12,586 nucleotides of DNA, taken from Rhodoferax sp. GTDB taxonomy: Bacteria > Pseudomonadota > Gammaproteobacteria > Burkholderiales > Burkholderiaceae_C. The stretch covers positions 1-12,586 of the forward strand of contig JAIFMA010000124.1 in assembly GCA_020048795.1 (NCBI GenBank), written 5' to 3'. Every line of letters begins with the position of its first letter. Within the stretch, counting starts at the first letter, position 1. A model generated the notes under the pieces. That model was not told where the DNA came from. It was given only the letters and a program-made list of their open reading frames with translations, and did no database searches. Below are positions 6,227-12,586 of the stretch, in pieces. Position numbers and translations under genes: made by a program.

Positions 6227-8914
6227 ATGGATAAGCATTTTTTAAGCTCGCTTTTTTCACCCAGCTCCATTGCTATTTTTGCCGGCAAGACCGACGATCC
6301 TGAGGCACAAACCTCACAGGCGCGTGCCTTGCACCAGGCCATTACTGCCCAGCACTTTGCCGGCAAACTGGTTTTTCTGGACATCAACGCCAGCGGCACG
6401 CTGGCCGATCTGGCCAACGCCCATGCAGATCTGGCCATCATTGCCCTGCCGGCCGCTGAAGTGGCGGCGGCACTCGAAATTGCCGGGCGCATCAAGTGCC
6501 ACTCGGCCGTGGTGATTTCAAGCGGTATCGATGCCGCCCATGCCGCCGAATTGCACAAGATGGCCACCCGTGATGGTATTTATCTGCTTGGGCCCAACTG
6601 CCTGGGCTTTCAGCGCCCGCACATGCTGCTCAACGCCAGTGTGGCGGGCGAAATGGCCAATCCTGGTCCACTGGCGCTGGTTTCGCAGTCGGGTGCCTTG
6701 ACTTCGTCGATCCTGGACTGGTCCAGAAAGAACGCGGTCGGTTTTTCGACAGTGGTGTCGCTGGGCCCCAACACCGCTGTTGACATGGCGCAAGTGCTGG
6801 ACTTTTTGGCCTCGGATGTCAGAACCCATAGCATCGTGGTGTACCTCGAAGGCATCACCAACGCCCGGCGCTTCATGAGTGCGCTACGCGCTGCCGCCAA
6901 TGCCAAGCCGGTGGTGGTGCTCAAGGCTGGACGCAAACATGCGGGTAACCGTGCCGCCCTGACGCACTCGGGCACCATTGTGGGCAGCGATGACGTGTTT
7001 GATGCGGCCTTGCGCCGTGCCGGTGCGGTGCGGGTGCGCTCGTTTGTGGCCTTGTTTTCGGCGGCCAAGTGTCTGGCCTCACGCTACCGCCCGGTGGGTC
7101 GGCGGCTGGCGATTGTGACCAACGGGGGTGGCCCGGGTGTGCTGGCAGCAGACTGGGTCACCGAAATCCAGCTTGATCTGGGTCGCCTGACCCCGGAGCA
7201 GGCGTTGCAGCTCAAACCGCTGCTGCCATCGCAGGCCACCTTGAGCGACCTGATCGATTTGTCCGAAGAAGCCGGCCCCGAGCACTATCGCGCCGCCATC
7301 GATGCGGCCAGCAAGGCACCGCAGATCGATGGCATTCTGGCTATTTATTCGCCCAAAGTTGCCATGGATGGTGATGCGGTTGCCAGCGCGATTGCCGGCA
7401 TGAGCCGCCAGGCCAGCAAGCCGCTGCTGACTTGCTGGATGGGTGATGCTTCGGTGGGCAGTTCGCGCAAGCTGCTGACTGATGCGGTGATTCCGACCTT
7501 TCGTACGCCCGAGGCAGCCGTTGGCGCGTTTGGCAACCTGGCATCTTTTTACCAGAATCAGCAGTTGCTGCAACAAACGCCGCCGCCCCTGTCAGATCTG
7601 GCCAAGCCCGACGTCGAAGGGGCCCGGCTGTTGATCGAAAGTGTGCTGGCCGAGCGGCGCAAAGTGCTGACCGAAATGGAATCGAAGGCCTTGCTGGCGG
7701 CCTTTCATATTCCGGTTACCAAGACGATTTTGGCCCGCAACCCCAATGAAGCCATCATGATTGCCACGCAACTGGGTTTTCCGGTGGCGCTCAAGATCGA
7801 TTCGCCCGACATCAGCCACAAATCCGATGTGCAGGGTGTGGTGCTCAATATCATGACTGCCGTGGGTGTGCGTGACACTTTTCTGGAAATGATACAAAAC
7901 GTGGCCAGGCTGCAGCCTGATGCACGCATCAACGGCATCACCATCCAGAACATGTCGAACCAGAAGCGCGGTCGTGAGGTGTGTGTGGGGCTGGTCACTG
8001 ACCAGCCCTTTGGTCCGGTGATTGCGTTTGGTGCCGGCGGCACCATGATCGAACTGATCAACGACCGCACCATGGAGCTGCCGCCCCTGAACCAGTTTTT
8101 GGCGCGCCGCCTGATTGAGCGTTCACGCGTGTTTGAGACGCTGGGCCAGTGGCGCGGCGCACCGGCAGCCGACATTGAAGCGCTGGAGCAGATCTTGCTG
8201 CGGGTCTCTGAAATGGTTTGTGAACTGCCGCAACTGCGCGAGATGGACATCAACCCGATCATTGTTGACGAATCCGGTGCGCTGGCCGTCGATGCCCGCA
8301 TTGTGATTGACAACGCCGCACCCTCGGCACGGCATTACAACCATTTGGCCATCTTGCCGTATCCATCTCATTACGAACAGGTCTGCCCGATGGCCGGTGG
8401 CGGCGACTATATCGTGCGCCCGGTGCACCCCGACGATGCCACCATGCTGCAGGCTTTTGTGCGCAGTCTGTCGCCTGAGAGCCGCTATTTCCGGTTCGTC
8501 TCAAGCATGCAGGAACTACCCGCCACCATGTTGTCGCGCTTCACCCTGATTGACTACGACCGTGAAATGGCGCTGGTCGCCATCCACACCGACAACAGTA
8601 TGGGCGAAGACGGCCAGCCACAGGAGATCAGCCGGATTGTGGGTGTGTCGCGCTACATCACCAACCCGGACCGCAGCACCTGCGAGTTTTCACTGGTGGT
8701 GGCAGATGACTTCAAGGGCCTTGGCCTGGGTTCCCGCCTGATGTTGTCGATCATGGACTTTGCGCGTGAAAAAGGGCTGGCTGAAATAGAAGGTCTGGTG
8801 CTGGCCAACAACCCCAACATGCTCAAGCTGATGAAGGGGCTGGGTTTCAAGATCAAGTCTTTCCCGGAAGACCCGGACTTCAAGCTGGTAACGCATTTGT
8901 TGCAGTCTTCCTGA
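6227..8914 (+). CDS. pat: Pat/YfiQ-like protein: acyl-CoA synthetase (NDP-forming)-type body with C-terminal GNAT acetyltransferase
   Basis: The 895-residue protein matches the Pat/YfiQ (PatZ) architecture (about 886 residues). Salmonella Pat acetylates a lysine of acetyl-CoA synthetase and switches it off. In order: a CoA-binding Rossmann domain (about 10-135, with LLGPNCLGF at 120-128); succinyl-CoA-ligase-like domains (about 145-440, with LVSQSGALTSS at 151-161); an ATP-grasp domain (about 470-690, with FPVALKIDSPDISHKSDVQG at 518-537 and REMDINPII at 671-679); and a GNAT domain (about 727-895). The acetyl-CoA pyrophosphate loop FKGLGLGSRLM spans 829-839, and Glu820 of CEFSLVV is a candidate general base. 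Unlike enteric Pat, it keeps a His (His247 in AALTHSG) matching the phospho-histidine of NDP-forming acyl-CoA synthetases. ATG 6227 has only a weak AGGT upstream. It could acetylate acyl-CoA synthetases, act as a ligase, or both. Confidence 0.92.
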   Translation: MDKHFLSSLFSPSSIAIFAGKTDDPEAQTSQARALHQAITAQHFAGKLVFLDINASGTLADLANAHADLAIIALPAAEVAAALEIAGRIKCHSAVVISSGIDAAHAAELHKMATRDGIYLLGPNCLGFQRPHMLLNASVAGEMANPGPLALVSQSGALTSSILDWSRKNAVGFSTVVSLGPNTAVDMAQVLDFLASDVRTHSIVVYLEGITNARRFMSALRAAANAKPVVVLKAGRKHAGNRAALTHSGTIVGSDDVFDAALRRAGAVRVRSFVALFSAAKCLASRYRPVGRRLAIVTNGGGPGVLAADWVTEIQLDLGRLTPEQALQLKPLLPSQATLSDLIDLSEEAGPEHYRAAIDAASKAPQIDGILAIYSPKVAMDGDAVASAIAGMSRQASKPLLTCWMGDASVGSSRKLLTDAVIPTFRTPEAAVGAFGNLASFYQNQQLLQQTPPPLSDLAKPDVEGARLLIESVLAERRKVLTEMESKALLAAFHIPVTKTILARNPNEAIMIATQLGFPVALKIDSPDISHKSDVQGVVLNIMTAVGVRDTFLEMIQNVARLQPDARINGITIQNMSNQKRGREVCVGLVTDQPFGPVIAFGAGGTMIELINDRTMELPPLNQFLARRLIERSRVFETLGQWRGAPAADIEALEQILLRVSEMVCELPQLREMDINPIIVDESGALAVDARIVIDNAAPSARHYNHLAILPYPSHYEQVCPMAGGGDYIVRPVHPDDATMLQAFVRSLSPESRYFRFVSSMQELPATMLSRFTLIDYDREMALVAIHTDNSMGEDGQPQEISRIVGVSRYITNPDRSTCEFSLVVADDFKGLGLGSRLMLSIMDFAREKGLAEIEGLVLANNPNMLKLMKGLGFKIKSFPEDPDFKLVTHLLQSS

Positions 8915-8979
8915 CTTGTCTCCTGCAAGTACGGGGTGCTACGCTTGGCCGATGCAAAGCTGCCAGGTAAACTGAGGCC

Positions 8980-9459
8980 ATGACCTATTCTGTTCTTTTC
9001 GTTTGCATGGGCAACATTTGCCGAAGCCCCACTGCTGATGGTGTGTTTCGCCAGAAAGTCATTGACCATGGTTTGAGCCAGTGGGTGCGGGTAGATTCAG
9101 CCGGCACCCATAACTACCACCCAGACAGCCCGCCCGACGAGCGCACACAAGCGGTAGCCGCCAAACGCGGGTATGACCTGTCAGGTCTGCGCGCCCGCCA
9201 AATCCAGCAGGCTGACTATGCCAGGTTTGACTTGATTCTGGCGATGGATTGGGACAACCTGGCACTGTTGCAGGAGGGTTGCCCGGCAGAACATCAGCAC
9301 AAACTGCGCCGCCTGACCGAGTTTTGCCAGCGCCTGAAGAAGCCCGTGGTGCCCGATCCGTATTACGGCGGGTTACGCGGGTTTGAGGAGGTGCTGGATT
9401 TGGTAGAAGATGCCTGCGAAGGGCTATTGGCGCATGTGCGCCGACGGGCCAACGCCTGA
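8980..9459 (+). CDS. Low-molecular-weight protein tyrosine phosphatase
   Basis: The 159-residue protein is of normal family size. The P-loop VCMGNICRSP near the N-terminus gives the CX5R signature, with nucleophile Cys9 and phosphate-binding Arg15. The general acid is Asp126 in VPDPYYGG. SAGTHNYHPDSPPDERT (40-56) and LDLVEDACEGLL near the C-terminus are also typical. It is a cytosolic enzyme that removes phosphate from phosphotyrosine or small phosphoesters. No exopolysaccharide or tyrosine-kinase genes lie beside it, so its partner is unknown. The ATG at 8980 is preceded by TGAGGCC, a close Shine-Dalgarno. It follows the Pat-like gene on the same strand after 65 bases. That gap contains a small ACTTG-N7-CAAGT hairpin but no T-run, so readthrough is possible. 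Confidence 0.96.
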   Translation: MTYSVLFVCMGNICRSPTADGVFRQKVIDHGLSQWVRVDSAGTHNYHPDSPPDERTQAVAAKRGYDLSGLRARQIQQADYARFDLILAMDWDNLALLQEGCPAEHQHKLRRLTEFCQRLKKPVVPDPYYGGLRGFEEVLDLVEDACEGLLAHVRRRANA

Positions 9460-9541
9460 CCTCCAGGATGATGCCTGAGCTTTGTCAACACGATGCGCCC
9501 TTGCTGGCTTGTCTGGCGAGCCGACCCGCTACGATAAGGCC

Positions 9542-10144
9542 ATGATCCAAGTTCCAGAAAACATGGCAAACGATGAGGCCAGCTTTGCGCTGACCCTGAT
9601 GACGACTCGGCAAACGATTTTGCCCAAGCGCCTGTTTGCGCCCGGCCCCAGCGTGGCTCAGGTCAACGACATGTTTCGTGCCGCTGCTGCCGCGCCCGAC
9701 CATGGTGGGGTGATGCCCTGGCGTTTTGTGCTGGTGCCGGGTGACAAACGTGCCGCGCTGGCTGGTGTGTTTGCACAGGCTCTGATTGAGCGCGATGCTG
9801 CTGCCACACCCGAGCAGGTGAGCCAAGCCCGCGAAAAAGCCTTTCGCTCGCCCTTTGTGGCGCTGGCGATTGCGCGACTGGGGCCGTGTGAGCCTGATGT
9901 GGAACCCTTGGAGCGCATGGTGTCAGTGGGAGCGGCTTTGCAAAATTTTCTGTTAGCGGCGCACAGCATGGGCTTTGGCAGCAGTCTGACCAGTGGCCAG
10001 GCCATGCGCTCCAAGGTGCTGCGCAGCTTGTTCCGATTGACCGAGGGGGAGCAGGCAGTGTGCTGCATCAATGTCGGGACCGCAGACCGGCGCAAACCCG
10101 CACGCCTGCGCCCCGATGTGGCGGCGTTTGTCAGCAGTCTTTAA
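9542..10144 (+). CDS. Nitroreductase family protein, YdjA-like
   Basis: The 200-residue protein is a flavin-dependent nitroreductase-fold protein nearest to E. coli YdjA (183 residues). Matches include the N-terminal TRQTILPKRLF, where YdjA has its RRS segment. APDHGGVMPWRF (residues 53-64) corresponds to YdjA APDHKSMQPWRF, and AFRSPFVALAIARL, SVGAALQNFLLAAHSMGFGS and CCINVGTADRR follow. The family binds FMN and uses NAD(P)H; the natural substrate of the YdjA group is not known. The frame could begin at a TTG at 9482, but ATG 9542 has AAGG four bases upstream and better fits family length. ATG 9563 is also possible. The 82-base gap from the phosphatase gene shows a small hairpin (9506-9522) without a T-run. 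The final codons overlap the end of the opposite-strand histidine kinase gene by 14 bases. Confidence 0.9.
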   Translation: MIQVPENMANDEASFALTLMTTRQTILPKRLFAPGPSVAQVNDMFRAAAAAPDHGGVMPWRFVLVPGDKRAALAGVFAQALIERDAAATPEQVSQAREKAFRSPFVALAIARLGPCEPDVEPLERMVSVGAALQNFLLAAHSMGFGSSLTSGQAMRSKVLRSLFRLTEGEQAVCCINVGTADRRKPARLRPDVAAFVSSL

Positions 10145-11537
10145 CGCCGGGTGGGGCCACCGCTGATTGGCGCGGCAGGCACAGCGTGGCCGCCAGACCA
10201 CCTTGCGCACGGTTGTTCAGGATCAGTTCGCCATCGTGCAGCAGGGCAATGTCGCGCACGATTGACAGCCCCAGCCCCACGCCGTCCCCTGGTTGACTGC
10301 GGGCACTGTCAGCCCGGAAGTAGGGCTCTGTCACCCGGGGCAGATCGGCTGGCGCAATGCCTGGCCCGTCGTCTTCGACCGTGATGCTCAGGCTGGCCGT
10401 GCTGTCTTGCACACAAATGCGGGCACCCTGGGCGTATTTGAAGGCGTTGTCGATCAGGTTTTGCAAAGCGCGGCGCAAGCCGGACAGCCTGGCGTTGAAG
10501 GGCTGGTGCGCCAGCCCTTCAATCTGGATGTGTCGGCCCAGCACCCGGGCATCGTCAGCCATGCTTTCCAGCAGCGCATTGATGTCAATGGCGCGCACGG
10601 CTTCGTGGGTCTGCAGACCGCGCAGATAGTCCAGCGTGGCATCAATCATGGCGGCCATGGCCTCTAAATCAGCGGCCATTTGTTCGCGCAGGGCTTCGTC
10701 GTCGATCAGTTCGGTGCGCAGGCGCAGGCGGGTCAGCGGCGTGCGCAGGTCATGCGACACGGCCGCCAGCGCCCGGGCGCGTTCGCGCACCAGCCGCTGA
10801 ATGCGGGTTTGCATGCGGTTGAAGGCTTGGGCGGCGTGGCGGGTTTCGGTGCTGCCACGCTCCGGCAGCGGCTGGGCATCCAGATCATGGCCCAGTGTGT
10901 TGGCCGCCTGGGCCAGTTGTTGCAAGGGCAGGGTCGCCTGGCGCACCGCAAAGATCACCACTGCAGCCACCAGGGCCAGGCTGACCAGCAATTGAATGAT
11001 CAGGGTGTTGGACAGGGCCGGGGCTGTTGCATCACTTTCGGCCGCGGTGGTCACACGAATCCACTGGCCATCGGCCAGCCGCACGTCCACGGTGCGCCGC
11101 AGGTTGCCGCGCGGCTGGCCAGCACCCATACCGGACCCCATTCCCATCCCCATGCCAAGGCCAGCACCGCTCAGAACACGAATCTCGCGGGGGCTGCCCA
11201 GGCGCTCGCTGAGGGTGTCCCGCAGGTTCTCACGCGGTGTGCCGGCTTGCGCCTGTTGCTCGGTGATCAGTGCCACCCGCAAGCCATCGTATTGCAGCGC
11301 GGCAAGTGTCGTCTGACGCTGTGCCGGCGCATTGGCTTCAAGCAGGCGCACCGCTTCGGCAATCCGGTCCATCATGTGCAGCCCGCGCGCCTGGGTAACG
11401 ACTGCGGCACGTTCGCCCCATTGCAGCCAGATGCTGACCCCTTGCGCCACCAGCAAACCGGCCAGCAAAATCAGCGCCATGCGGGCGTACAGGCTGGATG
11501 CCAGATTACGCCAGCCAAGTTGTGTTGCTACAGGCAT
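10131..11537 (-). CDS. EnvZ-like sensor histidine kinase
   Basis: This 468-residue inner-membrane kinase pairs with the OmpR-like regulator just upstream. TM1 is about residues 19-38 and TM2 about 178-199, enclosing a periplasmic sensor region of some 140 residues. That region contains a Met/Gly-rich stretch at 126-140 (GLGMGMGMGSGMGAG). A HAMP linker spans about 200-250. The dimerisation/phosphoacceptor helix has His262 in AVSHDLRTPLTRLRLR. The ATPase domain shows the N box ALQNLIDNAFKYA (Asn364), G1 VEDDGPGIA (387-395) and G2 GDGVGLGLSIV (417-427). It should autophosphorylate His262 and transfer to Asp55 of the regulator. ATG 11537 lies inside the end of the regulator gene (10-base overlap), with GGAGG 10 bases upstream, so translation is probably coupled. 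The signal sensed is unknown. Confidence 0.95.
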   Translation of the reverse strand: MPVATQLGWRNLASSLYARMALILLAGLLVAQGVSIWLQWGERAAVVTQARGLHMMDRIAEAVRLLEANAPAQRQTTLAALQYDGLRVALITEQQAQAGTPRENLRDTLSERLGSPREIRVLSGAGLGMGMGMGSGMGAGQPRGNLRRTVDVRLADGQWIRVTTAAESDATAPALSNTLIIQLLVSLALVAAVVIFAVRQATLPLQQLAQAANTLGHDLDAQPLPERGSTETRHAAQAFNRMQTRIQRLVRERARALAAVSHDLRTPLTRLRLRTELIDDEALREQMAADLEAMAAMIDATLDYLRGLQTHEAVRAIDINALLESMADDARVLGRHIQIEGLAHQPFNARLSGLRRALQNLIDNAFKYAQGARICVQDSTASLSITVEDDGPGIAPADLPRVTEPYFRADSARSQPGDGVGLGLSIVRDIALLHDGELILNNRAQGGLAATLCLPRQSAVAPPGVKDC

Positions 11538-12259
11538 GTGCTGCGTGCCTCCACGCTGGCGGCCAGCACATACCCCTCGCCGCGCACGGTTTTGATCAGT
11601 TGCGGCTCGCGGCTGTCGTCGCGCAGGCGCTGGCGCAGGCGGCTGACCTGCACATCAATGGCGCGGTCGTAGGCTTCGGCTTCGCGGCCGTGAATCATCT
11701 CGATGAGCTGGTCACGCGTCACCACCCGGTTGGGATGCTCCAGCAAGATGCGCAGCAGGCGGAATTCGCCGCCTGAAAGCGGCGTGGCCACACCGTCTGG
11801 CGAGGTCAGCAGCCGCTCAGCCGTGTCAAGACTCCAGTCGGCAAAACACAGGTAACGCACCGGCTCGGGCTTGAGATTGGGGGGCAGGGCGCGGGTGCGG
11901 CGCAAGATGGATTTGATACGCGCCAGCAGTTCGCGCGGGTTAAAGGGCTTGACCAGATAGTCGTCTGCGCCCATCTCAATGCCCACGATGCGGTCCGCTT
12001 CTTCGCCCCGGGCGGTCAGCATGATGACCGGCAGGTTGGACTTGGCGCGCAGGTCACGGCACAGCGTCAGACCATCGGTGTCGGGCAGCATCAGGTCCAG
12101 CACCAGCAAATCCACCGCGTGACGCTCCAGCATTTGCCACATCTCTCGGCCATCGCGGGCGGCCACGGCTTCAAAGCCATTACGGGCCAGGTAGTCCACC
12201 AGCAGGCGGCGAATGTCGGGTTCGTCATCAACGATCAGGATGCAGTCTTTGGTGTCCAT
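11528..12259 (-). CDS. OmpR-family response regulator
   Basis: The 243-residue protein has a receiver domain (about 4-120) with acidic pair Asp11-Asp12, phosphoacceptor Asp55 (VLDLMLPDTDG), Thr82 and Lys104 (DDYLVKPFNPRELLARI). A winged-helix DNA-binding domain follows (about 135-235), with SGGEFRLLRILLEHP, the recognition-helix region DRAIDVQVSRLRQRL and the wing TVRGEGYVLAA. The receiver and the NPRELLARI segment are strikingly close to E. coli OmpR, but this group contains many paralogues, so I do not assign the symbol. It overlaps the kinase start by 10 bases. The divergent upstream region carries a tandem repeat matching an OmpR-type site, which suggests autoregulation or control of the exported-protein gene. 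ATG 12259 has no clear Shine-Dalgarno. Confidence 0.96.
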   Translation of the reverse strand: MDTKDCILIVDDEPDIRRLLVDYLARNGFEAVAARDGREMWQMLERHAVDLLVLDLMLPDTDGLTLCRDLRAKSNLPVIMLTARGEEADRIVGIEMGADDYLVKPFNPRELLARIKSILRRTRALPPNLKPEPVRYLCFADWSLDTAERLLTSPDGVATPLSGGEFRLLRILLEHPNRVVTRDQLIEMIHGREAEAYDRAIDVQVSRLRQRLRDDSREPQLIKTVRGEGYVLAASVEARSTCL

Positions 12260-12334
12260 GCGCTTTATTTTTTACCGTTGATGCAAGCCTACAACCACGC
12301 CCAATGCCTGGGTAGTCATCAGACCTGCGAGTTT

Positions 12335-12353
12335 TGTAACGCACTGTAACGCA
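12335..12353 (-). promoter_or_regulatory. Candidate OmpR-type response-regulator box
   Basis: TGTAACGCA occurs twice with a 10-base period (12335-12343 and 12345-12353). Read on the minus strand it contains GTTACA-N4-GTTACA, the tandem half-site pattern I recall for OmpR. One helical turn between half-sites fits head-to-tail dimers of OmpR-family proteins. The neighbouring regulator is the obvious candidate binder. Confidence 0.6.
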
Positions 12354-12363
12354 AGGCCCCAGC

Positions 12364-12404
12364 GCAACACGGCGATGCAAAACAGCGTTTTGCTGCAACA
12401 CGGC
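12364..12404. repeat. Palindrome flanked by 10-base direct repeats
   Basis: GCAACACGGC occurs at 12364-12373 and again at 12395-12404, 31 bases apart (about three helical turns). Between them lies the perfect inverted repeat GCAAAAC-AGC-GTTTTGC (12377-12393). The second direct repeat ends one base before the TTGACA hexamer, so a bound protein would sit at or just upstream of the -35 of the rightward gene. Confidence 0.5.
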
Positions 12405-12405
12405 A

Positions 12406-12411
12406 TTGACA
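12406..12411 (+). promoter_or_regulatory. Possible -35 hexamer of the exported-protein gene
   Basis: This is a consensus TTGACA. No good -10 sits 16-18 bases downstream; the best nearby is TAACAC (12426-12431) with a short 14-base spacer. If it is a promoter, it is probably weak or activator-dependent, which would fit the adjoining repeats. Confidence 0.35.
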
Positions 12412-12486
12412 CAAGCGCGCTCCAATAACACCCAGGGATGCAGGCAGAACCAGCACCCCAACAAGGTTTAACCAAGGAGTTCCATC

Positions 12487-12586
12487 ATGAAGACCTCAAT
12501 CACTTTCAAAACTATCGCCATCGCCACCACATTGGCTGCGGCCCTGTCTGCGTCGGTGCTGGCCCAAAGCGCACCCGCTGCCCCCG
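12487..12586 (+). CDS. Exported protein, 5' end only (truncated by window edge)
   Basis: Only 33 residues are present. They read as a Sec signal peptide: a basic start (MKTSITFK), a hydrophobic core rich in Ala/Ile/Thr/Leu (about 9-22), and a likely signal peptidase I site in SVLA-QS at residues 26/27. The mature part begins QSAPAAP. ATG 12487 has a strong AAGGAG seven bases upstream. The protein is expected in the periplasm or beyond; its family cannot be told from this fragment. It diverges from the OmpR/EnvZ-like operon and shares its control region, so it is a candidate target of that system. By analogy with cpxP beside cpxRA it could be a small periplasmic stress protein, but that is a guess. 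Confidence 0.8.
   Translation, partial: MKTSITFKTIAIATTLAAALSASVLAQSAPAAP

Larger units (their letters stand above)
12260..12486. promoter_or_regulatory. Divergent control region between regulator operon and exported-protein gene
   Basis: This 227-base gap has no gene. From left to right it holds an A/T-rich tract just upstream of the regulator start (12262-12272), the tandem repeat at 12335-12353, direct repeats flanking a 17-base palindrome at 12364-12404, a TTGACA at 12406-12411, and the AAGGAG ribosome binding site at 12474-12479. The two sets of repeats suggest at least two DNA-binding proteins. Confidence 0.6.

Noticed and set aside
9506..9522. Hairpin GGCTTG-N5-CGAGCC between the phosphatase and nitroreductase genes, considered as a terminator
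   Set aside because: The stem contains a G-T pair and there is no T-run after it.
10680..11672. 330-codon plus-strand open frame, long enough to look like a gene
   Set aside because: It is antisense to the histidine kinase and regulator genes, which carry all family motifs. The His/Gln/Gly-rich translation is typical of a shadow frame.
1..12586. Defence system, prophage, insertion sequence, CRISPR array, tRNA or rRNA
   Set aside because: Nearly all coding space is filled by recognisable chromosomal genes. I saw no transposase, integrase, repeat-spacer array or cloverleaf-like sequence.

Overview
The window looks like ordinary chromosome from a betaproteobacterium, most likely a Comamonadaceae member of the Rhodoferax/Polaromonas/Acidovorax type. 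I base this on moderately high GC, the gene content, and a short dispersed-type repeat remembered from Comamonadaceae genomes at the 3' end of dinB. The genus is an inference; no rRNA or tRNA gene is present to settle it. I see no transposase, integrase, CRISPR array, phage gene or defence island.

Layout. Bases 1-313 hold no convincing gene, only short ORF scraps. A minus-strand crotonase-family gene (ECHDC3-like) diverges from a plus-strand inner-membrane protein ending in a SPOR domain. Next comes a minus-strand purB-yaeQ pair (adenylosuccinate lyase, then a YaeQ-family protein) whose stop and start overlap as TAATG. A YibF-like glutathione S-transferase diverges from purB and converges on dinB (Y-family DNA polymerase, minus strand). 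dinB diverges from a large plus-strand protein of the Pat/YfiQ type, an acyl-CoA-synthetase-like body with a GNAT domain. Downstream on the same strand lie a low-molecular-weight protein tyrosine phosphatase and a YdjA-like nitroreductase. The nitroreductase overlaps tail to tail with an EnvZ-like histidine kinase, whose OmpR-like response regulator lies upstream on the minus strand. The window ends in a divergent gene for an exported protein, cut off after 33 residues.

How the genes fit together. Most are housekeeping or stress genes with separate jobs. The tightest functional unit is the right end. The regulator and kinase overlap by 10 bases, and the 227-base gap to the exported-protein gene holds a tandem direct repeat. 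Read on the minus strand, this repeat matches the OmpR-type pattern GTTACA-N4-GTTACA. Beside it lies a separate palindrome flanked by 10-base direct repeats, next to a TTGACA -35-like hexamer. I infer that the regulator controls itself and/or the exported protein.

No clearly new multigene system is visible. The observations most worth checking are the regulatory architecture at 12335-12411, the retained His in the Pat-like protein, the Met/Gly-rich stretch in the kinase sensor region, the insertion and repeat-encoded tail in DinB, and the missing catalytic glutamates in the crotonase-family protein.
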